Made by a program: the position numbers and the translations under genes
Shown here: positions 32,276 to 41,634 of the stretch, piece by piece
How positions within the stretch are numbered: position 1 is the stretch's first letter
Layout of the letters: every line of letters begins with the position of its first letter
Notes under the pieces: model-generated
What the model was told of the DNA's origin: nothing
Seen by the model: the letters and a program-made list of their open reading frames with translations, nothing else
Database searches by the model: none
NCBI GenBank assembly: GCA_040221095.1
Contig: JAVJVP010000003.1
Span: forward strand, 248,001-312,000
Direction: 5' to 3'
DNA: 64,000 nt
Source: UBA1479 sp040221095
GTDB taxonomy: Bacteria; Pseudomonadota; Alphaproteobacteria; Rhodospirillales; Casp-alpha2

Positions 32276-33328
32276 TCAGGCCGACCGGCGCTGATTGGCG
32301 GCCAGGCGGCCGTCCACCGTGGCGACGATCTCGTCGATGTCCGGGTTGCTCATGCCGAGGGAGCGGCCGATCAGCTGCACCAGCATGTCGACCCGCTCGA
32401 TGACCGGCGACCCGCCGTCCACGGCGCGGGCTACGGACGACGGCTTCAAAAGGTTTTCCGCCGCATTGGCGTATTTTTCGAACGGCACGGCATCGGCCGG
32501 GTCGGCGCCCAGGTTGCGGGCGATGGCGTCCACGTGCTGATAGATCAGCCGCGACTTGCCCAGGTTTTCGTGCACCGCGTCGCGGATCGGGCGCACGCCG
32601 TCGCGGTCGACGCAGCGGTAGTTGCCGGCCAGCAGCATTGACCATTTCGCAAGCGGTACGAAAATGGACTCGAAGGCCTTTAGCTTGACCGGCACGTCCG
32701 ACCGGCCGACGCGCACGGCGGCGATGTCGGCGTCCAGGCGGTCGAGCAGTTTGTTGGCGTCGCGGTCGCCGAAGCGGGCGGCCTTGAAATTGGTCGGCAG
32801 GCCGACATGCAGCACGTTGGCCCCTTCTTCCGGTGGACGGAAGGCCTGGGGATCGGGGCTGCACAGGGTCATCAGGTCGGGCGCGAAACGGTCCCAGACC
32901 CGGGGGTTGGTATAGGCGGCTTCCAGCTTGCCCGTGTCCAGGCCGGGAATGCGCTTGAGGAACGGCAGCGGCGGCATGTTCATGATCGACAGGCAGGGCG
33001 TGCCGGCGTCGGCGATGCGCATCAAGAGGGTGCGCAGGGAATGGGCGGCATACTGCGGCTCCTGCATGGCCAGGCCGACCAGGTCATAGGCCCCGGCGGC
33101 GACGTTTTCCGGCGTCTGGGCGTCCAGGCGCCCGGGCAGGTCCTTGGACCGGAAGGTGCGGTGCGTGTCCTCGCCCTTCAGGCGGATGCGCACCTCCGTG
33201 CCCTGTTCGTTGATCAGTTTGGCCGTTTCCTCGCGGCAGACCAGAGTCACGTTGTGGCCGGCCATCAGCAGTTTGGTGCCGAGCAGGGAGCCGTAGGAAG
33301 CGCCAAGAATGAGAATGTTATGTGCCAT
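32276..33328 (-). CDS. Ketopantoate reductase-like dehydrogenase (ApbA/PanE fold)
   Basis: A 350-residue protein with an N-terminal Rossmann domain (NILILGASYGSLLGTKLLMAGHNVTLVCR) of the PanE/ApbA type and a helical C-terminal domain. The start is ATG at 33328 with a GAGGAG ribosome site. It is longer than PanE (about 300 residues), and the usual catalytic-Lys block is not clearly conserved; a Lys lies in VPVKLKAFESIFVPLAKWSMLLAGNY. It is probably a 2-hydroxyacid or opine-type dehydrogenase. It is divergent from an ScfR-type regulator that may control it. Confidence 0.72.
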   Translation of the reverse strand: MAHNILILGASYGSLLGTKLLMAGHNVTLVCREETAKLINEQGTEVRIRLKGEDTHRTFRSKDLPGRLDAQTPENVAAGAYDLVGLAMQEPQYAAHSLRTLLMRIADAGTPCLSIMNMPPLPFLKRIPGLDTGKLEAAYTNPRVWDRFAPDLMTLCSPDPQAFRPPEEGANVLHVGLPTNFKAARFGDRDANKLLDRLDADIAAVRVGRSDVPVKLKAFESIFVPLAKWSMLLAGNYRCVDRDGVRPIRDAVHENLGKSRLIYQHVDAIARNLGADPADAVPFEKYANAAENLLKPSSVARAVDGGSPVIERVDMLVQLIGRSLGMSNPDIDEIVATVDGRLAANQRRSA

Positions 33329-33452
33329 GTCGGGTCTCCTCAGATGTCTTTGCTTTCCATCGCCGCCCCTGCAAGAGGACGATGTCACGACCGAGACCCT
33401 ACGCCTGGTATACCAGGGAATCACGATTTATCAGGTTTATGTGTTATCTGTA

Positions 33453-33481
33453 TTGGCAACAAATCTAGTAAAATGTTAAAT
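33453..33481 (+). promoter_or_regulatory. Predicted promoter of the ScfR-like regulator
   Basis: TTGGCA at 33453-33458 and TTAAAT at 33476-33481 are 17 bp apart in an AT-rich stretch, 34 bp upstream of the ATG at 33515. The AT-rich block lies between divergent genes, so it may hold the regulator's own binding sites as well. Confidence 0.5.
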
Positions 33482-33514
33482 TGTTAATTACCGGATCAAG
33501 GGCGGAACACGGGC

Positions 33515-34927
33515 ATGCGTATGCGCAAGACCCTGGTCGGGCCGCGGCTGCGCCAGCTGCGCCGCGAGCACGGCCAGACCCAGGCGGAAATGGCCGCCGC
33601 CTTGGGCGTCTCCACGGCTTATGTGAATCTGCTGGAAAACAACCAGCGGTCCCTGTCCGTGACCATGCTGATGTCCCTGTCCGACGCCTACGGCGTCGAC
33701 TGGCGCGACCTGATCAAGGACGAGGGCTCGACCCTTTTGGCCGACCTGCGCAACACGGTGCAGGACCCCTTGTTCGGGGGCGATCAACCCGACCTTCAGG
33801 AACTGCGCGCCGCCATCGACCACGCGCCCCGGCTGGTCGATCATTTCCTGCATCTCTACCGCAACCACCGCAACGCGCTTGAGAACATGATGCGCCTGGG
33901 CAGCGAGGGCATGCCCGCCGACCTGTTGTCGTCGACGCCGGAACGCATCATTCACGACTTCTTCCGCGACCATTCCAACCATTTCCCCGACCTGGAGGCG
34001 GCGGCCGAACGCCTGCGCGCCGCCACGCCCTGCGAGGTCGACAACGTTTATGCCGTGCTGAAGGGCCGGTTGATGCGCGTGCACGGGCTGGAAGTGCGGA
34101 TCGCCTCCATCGAGGACATGGGTCAGGCGCTGCGCATCCACGACGAAACGGCATCGATGATCCATCTGTCGGAAGCCCTGGACCATCAGAACCGGGTGTT
34201 CCAATTGGCCCATGTGCTCTGCCTGGTCGAACTGCCGGGGCTGTTGGAGCAGCTCACCGCCGGCAGCGTCCTCAGCTCCGAGACCGCCGTGGCGCGCTGC
34301 CATGTCGAACTCGCCAACTATTTCGCCGCCGCCTTCCTCATGCCCTACGGCCCGTTCTTCGAGGCGGCGGAGGACACCCGCTACGACGTCGACCGTCTGG
34401 CCGCCGCCTTCGGCGTGTCGTTCGAGCAGGTCTGCCACCGCCTGACGACCCTGCAGCGCGACGGCGCCAAGGGCGTGCCGTTCTTTTTCCTGCGCGTCGA
34501 CAAGGCGGGCAACGTGACCAAGCGGTTCAATTCGACGTCCTTCAACATCGCCGATTACGGCGGCGCCTGCCCGGTGTGGAACATCCATACCTCGTTCCGC
34601 ACGCCGGGTGTGATCGTGCCCCAGTTCGTCGAACTGCCCGACGGCGAGCGTTTCTTCACCATGTCGCGGACGACGGAACGCCCCGTGTTCTCGCGGGACA
34701 CCCAGGACCGGCGCCTGGCCTTGTCCCTGGGCTGCGAGCTCAAGCACGCCCACCGCCTGGCCTATGCCGCGCCCTTCAACAGCCGCGATGACGAGTTGTT
34801 CGCGCCCATCGGCATCAACTGCCACTTGTGCCCGCGCAAGAACTGTTCGCAGCGCGCCCATCAGCCCTTGTTGATGGAACTGCCCATCGACACCAACCGC
34901 CGCGGCAACACGCGTTACGAAAGCTGA
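33515..34927 (+). CDS. XRE-family short-chain fatty acid regulator (ScfR/RamB type)
   Basis: A 470-residue regulator. Residues 8-62 are a Cro/CI helix-turn-helix (LRQLRREHGQTQAEMAAALGVSTAYVNLLENNQRSLS). The middle has an IrrE/ImmA-like domain in which the peptidase HExxH is not intact (QLAHVLCLVE). The C-terminal ScfRs domain carries GACPVWNIHTSFRTPG and a cysteine motif INCHLCPRKNCSQRAH. RamB, MccR and related proteins sense acyl-CoA and control acetate or propionate metabolism. Here it is divergent from the PanE-like gene and 6 kb from acs. Confidence 0.83.
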   Translation: MRMRKTLVGPRLRQLRREHGQTQAEMAAALGVSTAYVNLLENNQRSLSVTMLMSLSDAYGVDWRDLIKDEGSTLLADLRNTVQDPLFGGDQPDLQELRAAIDHAPRLVDHFLHLYRNHRNALENMMRLGSEGMPADLLSSTPERIIHDFFRDHSNHFPDLEAAAERLRAATPCEVDNVYAVLKGRLMRVHGLEVRIASIEDMGQALRIHDETASMIHLSEALDHQNRVFQLAHVLCLVELPGLLEQLTAGSVLSSETAVARCHVELANYFAAAFLMPYGPFFEAAEDTRYDVDRLAAAFGVSFEQVCHRLTTLQRDGAKGVPFFFLRVDKAGNVTKRFNSTSFNIADYGGACPVWNIHTSFRTPGVIVPQFVELPDGERFFTMSRTTERPVFSRDTQDRRLALSLGCELKHAHRLAYAAPFNSRDDELFAPIGINCHLCPRKNCSQRAHQPLLMELPIDTNRRGNTRYES

Positions 34928-35041
34928 TCGTCGGCGCATCCGCCGTTCCCGCCTGAACGTCATTACAATGTGATTAGACTTTTCGCCCAGGCGGGCGGAA
35001 CATCACGGCAAACTCATCTTCAAATTGCGGAGGATCGCCCC

Positions 35042-35497
35042 ATGGCGAACATCAACGTCAACGGCAAGGCCGTCACGGTCGACGCCGATGGTGCGACGCC
35101 CCTGTTGTGGGTGTTGCGCGAATACCTGGACCTGACGGGCGCGAAATACGGCTGCGGCATCGCCGCCTGCGGCGCCTGCACCGTGCATGTCAACGGCGAG
35201 GCCGTGCGCGCCTGCGCCCTGCCGCTGGAGGCCGTCGCGGCCACAGACAAGATCGTCACCATCGAGGGCCTGTCGCCCGACGGCACCCATCCCGTGCAGA
35301 AGGCCTGGTTGGACCTTGACGTGCCGCAATGCGGCTACTGTCAGACCGGCATGATCATGGCGGCGGCGGCGCTGCTGGCGAAAAATCCCAAGCCCTCGGA
35401 CGCCGACATCGACGCCGAGATGTCCAACATCTGCCGCTGCGGCACCTATCAGCGCGTGCGCGCCGGCATCCATCAGGCCGCCGGCCAGAAAGCGTAA
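35042..35497 (+). CDS. (2Fe-2S)-binding subunit of a molybdenum hydroxylase (IorA-like)
   Basis: A 151-residue electron-transfer subunit. The ferredoxin-like N-domain has the plant-type cluster motif YGCGIAACGACTVHVNG plus ACAL. The helical C-domain has QCGYCQTGMIM and NICRCGTYQRVR for the second [2Fe-2S] cluster. It matches the small subunit of isoquinoline 1-oxidoreductase and aldehyde oxidases. The start is ATG at 35042 (MANINVNGK). It lies 14 bp before its large subunit. Confidence 0.88.
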   Translation: MANINVNGKAVTVDADGATPLLWVLREYLDLTGAKYGCGIAACGACTVHVNGEAVRACALPLEAVAATDKIVTIEGLSPDGTHPVQKAWLDLDVPQCGYCQTGMIMAAAALLAKNPKPSDADIDAEMSNICRCGTYQRVRAGIHQAAGQKA

Positions 35498-35511
35498 GGG
35501 GAGGCACGGAC

Positions 35512-37698
35512 ATGACGACATCGATGAACGTTTCCCGCCGCACCTTCATGGCGGGGGCCGGCGCCGCCGGCCTGGTCCTGGGCTTCCGCGTGCCGCTTTC
35601 AAGCAGCGGCGGCGCGGCCCTGGCCGGGGCCGGGCAGACGGACGAAATCACCGCCTGGGTCGTGGTGCGGCCTGACGAGACCGTGGTGATCCGCATCGCG
35701 CGCTCGGAAATGGGCCAGGGCACCCTGACGGGGCTGGCCCAATTGGTGGCCGAGGAACTGGACTGCGACTGGGCCCGCGTGACCACCGAATACCCCACGC
35801 CGGGCACCAACCTGGCCCGGGGCAAAATATGGAAAAGCTTTTCCACCGGCGGCAGCCGGGGCATTCGCGGCTCCCACGACTACGTGCGCGAAGGCGGCGC
35901 CGCCGCGCGCCTGATGCTGGTGACGGCGGCGGCCAATGCCTGGGGCGTGCCGCCGGGCGACTGCACCACCGCCAAGGGGGTGATCACCCATGGCGCCTCG
36001 GGCCGCACGACGACCTATGGCAAGGTCGCCCTGGCGGCGGCCCAGCTGCCGGTGCCCGAGACCGTCGCCCTGAAGGACCCCAAGGATTGGACCATCGCGG
36101 GCCAGCCGCTCAAGCGTCTCGACACCGCCGACAAGCTGACCGGCAAGCAGATCTACGGCACGGACCTGAAACTGCCGGGCATGGTCAACGCGGCGATCCG
36201 CCAGTACCCCCTGTTCGGGGCCAAGCTGAAATCCTTCGACGCGGCCAAGGTCATGACCATGCCCGGGGTCAAGAAGGTCGTGGCCGTCGGCGACGACGCC
36301 GTCGCCGTGGTCGCCGACAAATGGTGGCAGGCCAAGACGGCGATCGACGCCCTGCCCATCGAATGGGACGACGGCCCCCACGCCAAGGTCGACAGCGCCG
36401 ACATCGTGGCCATGGTTGCCGAGGGCCTGAACGCCAAGGAGGCCTTCGTCGCCAACCAGGTCGGCGACGCCGAGGCGGCCATCGCCGGGTCGGTCAAGCA
36501 GGTGCAGGCGACCTATTCCTATCCGTTTCAGCACCACGCGACCATGGAGCCCATGAACGCCACTGCCCTGTGGACGCCGGACCGCTGCGAGGTCTGGTGC
36601 CCGACCCAGAACGGGGAATCGGCGCTTGACGTCACGGCCGAGGCGGCGGGCCTGCCCGCCGACAAATGCGACGTCCATAAGCTGATGCTGGGCGGCGGCT
36701 TCGGGCGGCGGGGGGCCGGGCCGGTCCACGACTACGTGCGCCAGGCTGTCAAGATCGCCCGGCAGATGCCGGGCACTCCGGTGAAGCTGTTGTGGACCCG
36801 GGAAGAAGACATGACCCACGGCGCCTACCATCCGATCACCCAATGCCGGATGACCGCCGGGCTCGACGACAAGGGCGAGATCACCGGGCTGCGCGTGCGC
36901 ATATCCGGGCAGTCGATCCTGGCCGGCATCATGCCGGGGCGGCTCAAGGGCGGGATGGATCCGGTCACCTTCCAATGTCTGGCGCCCAAGGGCGACCATG
37001 CCATCAGCTACGGCTTTCCCGCCCTCAAGGTCGACCATGCCATGCGCAATCCGCATTTGCGCCCGGGCTTCTGGCGCGGCGTCAACGCCAACCAAAACGT
37101 CATCTACCTGGAAAGCTTCATGGACGAACTGGCCCATCTCACGGGCCAGGACCCCTTGGAATTCCGGCTCAAGTACATGAAGGACCATCCGAAAAGCCGG
37201 GCCGTGCTGCAGGCCGTGGCGGACAAGGCGGGCTGGGGCACCCCGGCACCCAAGGGCGTGTTCCGGGGCTTGGCCCATTGCAAGGCCTTCGCCAGCTACG
37301 TCGCCGCCTGCGCCGAGGTTTCGGTCTCGGCCGACGGCACGGTGAAGATCCACCGCATCGTCGCGGCCACGGATTCCGGCCATGCCGTCAACCCGCAGCA
37401 GATCGCGGCCCAGGTCGAAGGCTCCTTCGTCTATGGGCTCTCGGCCATGCTGATGGGGGAATGCACGGTCAAGGCGGGCCGGGTCGAGCAGCAGAACTTC
37501 GACACCTACGAAGTCATGCGCATCAAGGACATGCCCAAGGTCGAGGCCTTGGTCATGCCGTCGGGCGGGTTCTGGGGCGGGGTCGGCGAGCCGACCATCG
37601 CCGTCGCGGCCCCGGCGGTGCTCAACGCCATCTTCGCGGCCACGGGAAAGCGCATCCGCGATTTCCCGCTGAAGAACGCGGGCCTGCGCATGGCGTGA
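35512..37698 (+). CDS. Molybdopterin-binding large subunit, isoquinoline 1-oxidoreductase-like (IorB-like)
   Basis: A 728-residue xanthine-dehydrogenase-family subunit. The N-terminus carries a twin-arginine signal (SRRTFMAGAGAAGLVLGF), so the complex is probably exported folded to the periplasm. RSEMGQGTLTGLAQLVAEELD, MLGGGFGRRGAGPVHDY and the C-terminal GGVGEPTIAVAAPAV (active-site Glu) are molybdenum-cofactor blocks. The complex hydroxylates N-heterocycles or oxidises aldehydes; the substrate is not evident. The start is ATG at 35512 with a GGGGAGG ribosome site. No cytochrome subunit or chaperone gene follows. Confidence 0.88.
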   Translation: MTTSMNVSRRTFMAGAGAAGLVLGFRVPLSSSGGAALAGAGQTDEITAWVVVRPDETVVIRIARSEMGQGTLTGLAQLVAEELDCDWARVTTEYPTPGTNLARGKIWKSFSTGGSRGIRGSHDYVREGGAAARLMLVTAAANAWGVPPGDCTTAKGVITHGASGRTTTYGKVALAAAQLPVPETVALKDPKDWTIAGQPLKRLDTADKLTGKQIYGTDLKLPGMVNAAIRQYPLFGAKLKSFDAAKVMTMPGVKKVVAVGDDAVAVVADKWWQAKTAIDALPIEWDDGPHAKVDSADIVAMVAEGLNAKEAFVANQVGDAEAAIAGSVKQVQATYSYPFQHHATMEPMNATALWTPDRCEVWCPTQNGESALDVTAEAAGLPADKCDVHKLMLGGGFGRRGAGPVHDYVRQAVKIARQMPGTPVKLLWTREEDMTHGAYHPITQCRMTAGLDDKGEITGLRVRISGQSILAGIMPGRLKGGMDPVTFQCLAPKGDHAISYGFPALKVDHAMRNPHLRPGFWRGVNANQNVIYLESFMDELAHLTGQDPLEFRLKYMKDHPKSRAVLQAVADKAGWGTPAPKGVFRGLAHCKAFASYVAACAEVSVSADGTVKIHRIVAATDSGHAVNPQQIAAQVEGSFVYGLSAMLMGECTVKAGRVEQQNFDTYEVMRIKDMPKVEALVMPSGGFWGGVGEPTIAVAAPAVLNAIFAATGKRIRDFPLKNAGLRMA

Positions 37699-37713
37699 TT
37701 TTGGGGCCGCCGG

Positions 37714-39219
37714 TTATGCCGGCTTCGGCGCGTAGGCGGACCCCAGGGGCAGCAGGCGCACGCCCGGGCGCAGGTGGCGGTAGGGATATTCCCGGGGGTC
37801 GACGATATGGCCCCCCGGCGCCACGGCGACCAGGGTCTGGGCGGCGATGGGGTCGAAATCGGCGCGGAAATGGCAGGTGCTTTTCAGCACCAGGATCTTC
37901 TGTTCCGTGGGCTCGATGCCGATGTGCTTGAAGATGTCCTGATCATAGGCCTGCATGCGCTTGCTGGTGGTGACCACGGACACGCCGCCAATCTTGAGGA
38001 CCGCGGCCGGGCCGATGTCGATGCGGCGGCCGGGAATGCTGCGGCCCGTGGTGGTGAACCTGCCGTCGCTCAAGGCCGCGACCTCGAAGGTGCCGTGGAA
38101 CGGTTTGTCTCCGGGAATGGCATGCTTGCCGCCCAGGTCCAGGGTCACGGTCGCGCCGACCCCGGCCTCGGTCGCGGCCCGCGCGGCGTCCGGGTCCCAC
38201 ATCACGCACATGGCGGCCCCCTGGGCGTCGTGGCGCACCAGGGCCGCCAGCATGCCCGTGGTGTCGCAGGTCCCGCCGGCGCCGGGGTTGTCCTGGGTGT
38301 CGGCGATGACGATGGGCGCCGATGCCGTCTGCGCCAGTTCCATGGCCTTGGTCACGGCCTCGTCCGGCGTCATCAGGGGCTCGGCGAAATCCGCTTCGCG
38401 GTCCAGGACCATGGCCTCCAGCATGTCGGCGGCGCGGTCGGCGGTGTCCTGGGTGCGGGCGTGGCAGACGACGGCGGGGCCGCATTCGGCCAGATCGGAC
38501 GGCGGGAAGCCGGCGGCGTAACACAGGTTCAGGATGTCGCCGCCCTCGCCAGCGACCGAGGCTTCGATGACCGCCTTGGTCGGCTCGATCAGGGTGCATT
38601 GGAAATTCAGCGGCAGCAGGAACGGAATGCGGCGCAGGGCCTTGCCCTGTGGAATCCCTTCCTCAAGCACCCGCATCAGGATCCGCGCCGACCGCCCCCC
38701 GGTGTGCTGGCGGTCGATGTGTGGGTAGGTCAGGTAGATGGCGACGCCGTCGATATTGTCGACCATCTGCTGCGTCAGATTGACGTGATAGTCGAGCGAG
38801 ATGACCAGCGGTACGTCGGGGCCGATGCAGGCCCGCACCCGGCGCAGCACTTCGCCCTCGGCATCGGGGAAGGTCTCCGAACACATGGCGCCGTGCAGAT
38901 CCAGATACACGGCGTCCACGGGCATGGCCTGGGACAGCATGCCGACCAGTTCGCCGACGATGCGTTCGAAACAGTCGTCGGTGATATAGCCGCCGGCGCC
39001 GGCATGGCCCCAGATCAGGGGGACCAGTTCATGGCTCGGGTCGATGGTGTCGAGAAATCCCGACATCCCGAACGATCCGCCTTTGGTCCGTTCGATGATT
39101 TCCCCGCGCCGCGCCAGCGGCGGAAACTCGCCGCCCCGGGCGTAGTAATCATAGTCGGTGCGCATGGGCACGAAGCAGTGGGTTTCGTGCAAGAATCCGC
39201 CGATTGCGATGCGGGCCAT
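37714..39219 (-). CDS. M81-family metallopeptidase (MlrC-like)
   Basis: A 501-residue protein. The N-terminal DUF1485/M81 region starts MARIAIGGFLHETHCF and includes WGHAGAGGYI, VYLDLHGAMCSE and ISLDYHVNL with likely metal-ligand Asp and His. The C-terminal MlrC domain has IADTQDNPGAGGTCDTTGML and ALSDGRFTTTGRS. MlrC of Sphingomonas cleaves linearised microcystin; most homologues have unknown substrates and lie near transport or catabolic genes. It is convergent with the oxidoreductase, 15 bp apart. Confidence 0.87.
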   Translation of the reverse strand: MARIAIGGFLHETHCFVPMRTDYDYYARGGEFPPLARRGEIIERTKGGSFGMSGFLDTIDPSHELVPLIWGHAGAGGYITDDCFERIVGELVGMLSQAMPVDAVYLDLHGAMCSETFPDAEGEVLRRVRACIGPDVPLVISLDYHVNLTQQMVDNIDGVAIYLTYPHIDRQHTGGRSARILMRVLEEGIPQGKALRRIPFLLPLNFQCTLIEPTKAVIEASVAGEGGDILNLCYAAGFPPSDLAECGPAVVCHARTQDTADRAADMLEAMVLDREADFAEPLMTPDEAVTKAMELAQTASAPIVIADTQDNPGAGGTCDTTGMLAALVRHDAQGAAMCVMWDPDAARAATEAGVGATVTLDLGGKHAIPGDKPFHGTFEVAALSDGRFTTTGRSIPGRRIDIGPAAVLKIGGVSVVTTSKRMQAYDQDIFKHIGIEPTEQKILVLKSTCHFRADFDPIAAQTLVAVAPGGHIVDPREYPYRHLRPGVRLLPLGSAYAPKPA

Positions 39220-39318
39220 GGATGTCTCCGTTATTCAGGGCGGCCGGTTGCGGCCTTTCTTCCCTTGTTTTCTACGCCCTGGACCGGCGTCTGCAAAGGC
39301 CACGACTGTTCGGCGCAG

Positions 39319-39349
39319 AAAAAAGGCGGGACCAAACGGCCCCGCCTTT
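39319..39349 (-). terminator. Rho-independent terminator of acs
   Basis: On the minus strand, AAAGGCGGG and CCCGCCTTT form a GC-rich stem with a 1-nt internal mismatch and a short loop, followed directly by TTTTTT. It lies 22 bp after the acs stop. Confidence 0.85.
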
Positions 39350-39371
39350 CGTGTTCGGATGATGTCGGTGC

Positions 39372-41318
39372 TTAGTGGATTCTGTTCTGGCGGTTGTTGA
39401 CCAGATCATCCACCACGGCCGGGTCGGCCAGGGTCGAGGTATCGCCCAGGTTGGAGAAATCGTCCTCGCCGATCTTGCGCAGGATCCGGCGCATGATCTT
39501 GCCCGAGCGGGTCTTGGGCAGGCCGGGCGCCCATTGCAGCCAGTCGGGGCTGGCGATCGGGCCGATCTCCTTGCGCACCCATTGGATCAGCTCCTTCTTC
39601 AGATCGTCGGAAGGGGCCTCGCCGGCGTTGAGGGTGACATAGGCGTAGATGCCCTGGCCCTTGATGTCGTGGGGTGCTCCGACGACGGCGGCCTCGGCGA
39701 CCTTGGGGTGGGCGACCAGGGCTGATTCGACCTCGGCCGTGCCCATGCGGTGGCCCGACACGTTGATGACGTCGTCGACGCGGCCGGTGATCCAGTAGTA
39801 GCCGTCGGCGTCGCGGCGGCAGCCGTCGCCGGTGAAGTACTTGCCCTTGTAGGTGGCGAAGTAGGTGTCCTCGAACCGCTTGTGGTCGCCGTAGACGCTG
39901 CGCATTTGGCCGGGCCAGCTGGCGACGATGCAGAGGTTGCCCTCGGTCGCCCCGTCCAGCGGCTTGCCGTCGGCATCGACGATCTGCGGCTGAATGCCGA
40001 AGAAGGGCCGGGTGGCCGATCCCGGCTTCAGCGCCGTCGCACCGGGCAGCGGGGTGATCAGGATGCCGCCGGTTTCCGTCTGCCACCAGGTGTCGACGAT
40101 GGGGCAGCGGCCGTCGCCGACCACGTTGTAGTACCACATCCAGGCTTCCGGGTTGATCGGTTCGCCGACCGACCCCAGCAGGCGGAGCGACGTGCGCGAG
40201 GTCTTCTTCACCGGCGCGTCGCCGTCGCGCATGAGGGCGCGGATCGCCGTCGGGGCGGTGTAGAAGATGTTGACCTGATGCTTGTCGCAGACTTCCCAGA
40301 AGCGGGACATGCTCGGGTAATTGGGCACGCCTTCGAACATCAGCGTGGTGGCGCCGTTGGCGAGCGGGCCGTAGACGATGTAGCTGTGGCCCGTGACCCA
40401 GCCGACGTCGGCGGTGCACCAGTAGATTTCCCCGTCGTGATAATCGAACACGTACTGATGGGTCATGGCGGCATAGACCATGTAGCCGCCCGTGGTGTGC
40501 AGCACGCCCTTGGGCTTGCCGGTCGATCCCGAGGTATAGAGGATGAACATCGGGTCTTCCGCGTTCATTTCCTCGGGCGCGCAATCGGCATCAGCGGCGG
40601 CGGTCGCGTCCCCGTACCACACGTCGCGTCCCTCGACCCAGTTGATGTCGGCCCCCGTGCGCTTGACCACGAACACGGTGTCGACGCCGCCGCATTTTTC
40701 GATGGCGGCGTCCGTGTTGACCTTGAGCGGGATCGGCCGGCCGCCGCGCACGCCTTCGTCGGCGGTGATGACGCAGGTCGACTTGCAGTCCTCGATCCGG
40801 CCCGCGAGCGCGTCCGGGGAAAACCCGCCGAACACGATGGAATGAATGGCGCCGATGCGCGTGCAGGCGAGCATGGCATAGGCCGCTTCCGGCACCATGG
40901 GCATGTAGATAGTGACCACGTCGCCCTTCTTGATGCCGCGCGCCTTCAGGGCGTTGGCCAGGCGGCACACCTGTTCGTGCAGTTCCTTATAGGTGATCTT
41001 GGCGTCGTCCTTGGGGTCGTCGCCTTCCCAGATGATGGCGACCTGGTCGCCGCGCTTGGCCAGGTGGCGGTCGATGCAGTTGACCGACGCGTTCAGGCTG
41101 CCGTCCTCGTACCACTTGATGGATACGTTGCCGTAGTCGTAGTTGACGTTCTTGACCTTGGTGTACGGCTTGATCCAATCCAGGCGCTTGCCCTGCTCGC
41201 CCCAGAAGGCGTCCGGGTCGTCGACGGATTTCTTGTACATTTCCAGGTATTGGTCGTTGGTGCAGAGCGACGCCTTGGCGACGGCGTCGGGCACTGGAAA
41301 CAGAAGCTCTTCAGACAT
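39372..41318 (-). CDS. acs: Acetyl-CoA synthetase
   Basis: A 648-residue AMP-forming acetate-CoA ligase of normal length. The adenylate P-loop is YTSGSTGKPKGV, with WWQTETGGI, YWITGRVDDVINVSGHRMGTAE and, at the C-terminus, PKTRSGKIMRR containing the Lys acetylated in this family. It makes acetyl-CoA from acetate, ATP and CoA in the cytosol. The start is ATG at 41318; the upstream open frame has no similarity. A possible link to the ScfR-type regulator is only inference. Confidence 0.95.
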   Translation of the reverse strand: MSEELLFPVPDAVAKASLCTNDQYLEMYKKSVDDPDAFWGEQGKRLDWIKPYTKVKNVNYDYGNVSIKWYEDGSLNASVNCIDRHLAKRGDQVAIIWEGDDPKDDAKITYKELHEQVCRLANALKARGIKKGDVVTIYMPMVPEAAYAMLACTRIGAIHSIVFGGFSPDALAGRIEDCKSTCVITADEGVRGGRPIPLKVNTDAAIEKCGGVDTVFVVKRTGADINWVEGRDVWYGDATAAADADCAPEEMNAEDPMFILYTSGSTGKPKGVLHTTGGYMVYAAMTHQYVFDYHDGEIYWCTADVGWVTGHSYIVYGPLANGATTLMFEGVPNYPSMSRFWEVCDKHQVNIFYTAPTAIRALMRDGDAPVKKTSRTSLRLLGSVGEPINPEAWMWYYNVVGDGRCPIVDTWWQTETGGILITPLPGATALKPGSATRPFFGIQPQIVDADGKPLDGATEGNLCIVASWPGQMRSVYGDHKRFEDTYFATYKGKYFTGDGCRRDADGYYWITGRVDDVINVSGHRMGTAEVESALVAHPKVAEAAVVGAPHDIKGQGIYAYVTLNAGEAPSDDLKKELIQWVRKEIGPIASPDWLQWAPGLPKTRSGKIMRRILRKIGEDDFSNLGDTSTLADPAVVDDLVNNRQNRIH

Positions 41319-41634
41319 GACGGTAGAAACCTCCCAATATTGCACGCGGCATGCGCCGCTTTTTGGTGCGGGTCCGGTCTGTGCCCCGCCCGATCTTGCT
41401 CCCTGCGTCAGCCGGCGGTCGCCCGAATCTGGCTGCGCCGGCTGTGCCGTGTGCCGCTTCCCTGGAGCCGGGGCCACGCCCCCGGTTTTCCCCTACGGTC
41501 TCGGATGGTATGGCGAAATCTCGCCCGAGAACAAGGCATAGCGCCCGGGAAATCGGCTGGGCCAATGGTTGGATAGAAAAAAATCAGGGATCGCGCAAGT
41601 AAGAGTCGGAAATTTTTCTTTATTTACAATGACG
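41319..41634. other. Upstream region of acs, no gene seen
   Basis: A 316-bp stretch between the acs start and the Rieske stop. The half next to acs is GC-rich, and the half near 41570-41640 is AT-rich with runs of A and T on the minus strand, where promoters and regulator sites for acs are likely. I could not assign a convincing -10/-35 pair. No RNA gene is visible. Confidence 0.4.

Noticed and set aside
35599..37383. Long minus-strand open frame (594 codons)
   Set aside because: It is antisense to the IorB-like gene, has low-complexity Gly/His/Asp composition and no family similarity; a GC-rich shadow frame.
39750..41576. Plus-strand open frame of 608 codons
   Set aside because: Antisense to acs with no recognisable motifs; it exists because high-GC codons avoid stops in the opposite frame.
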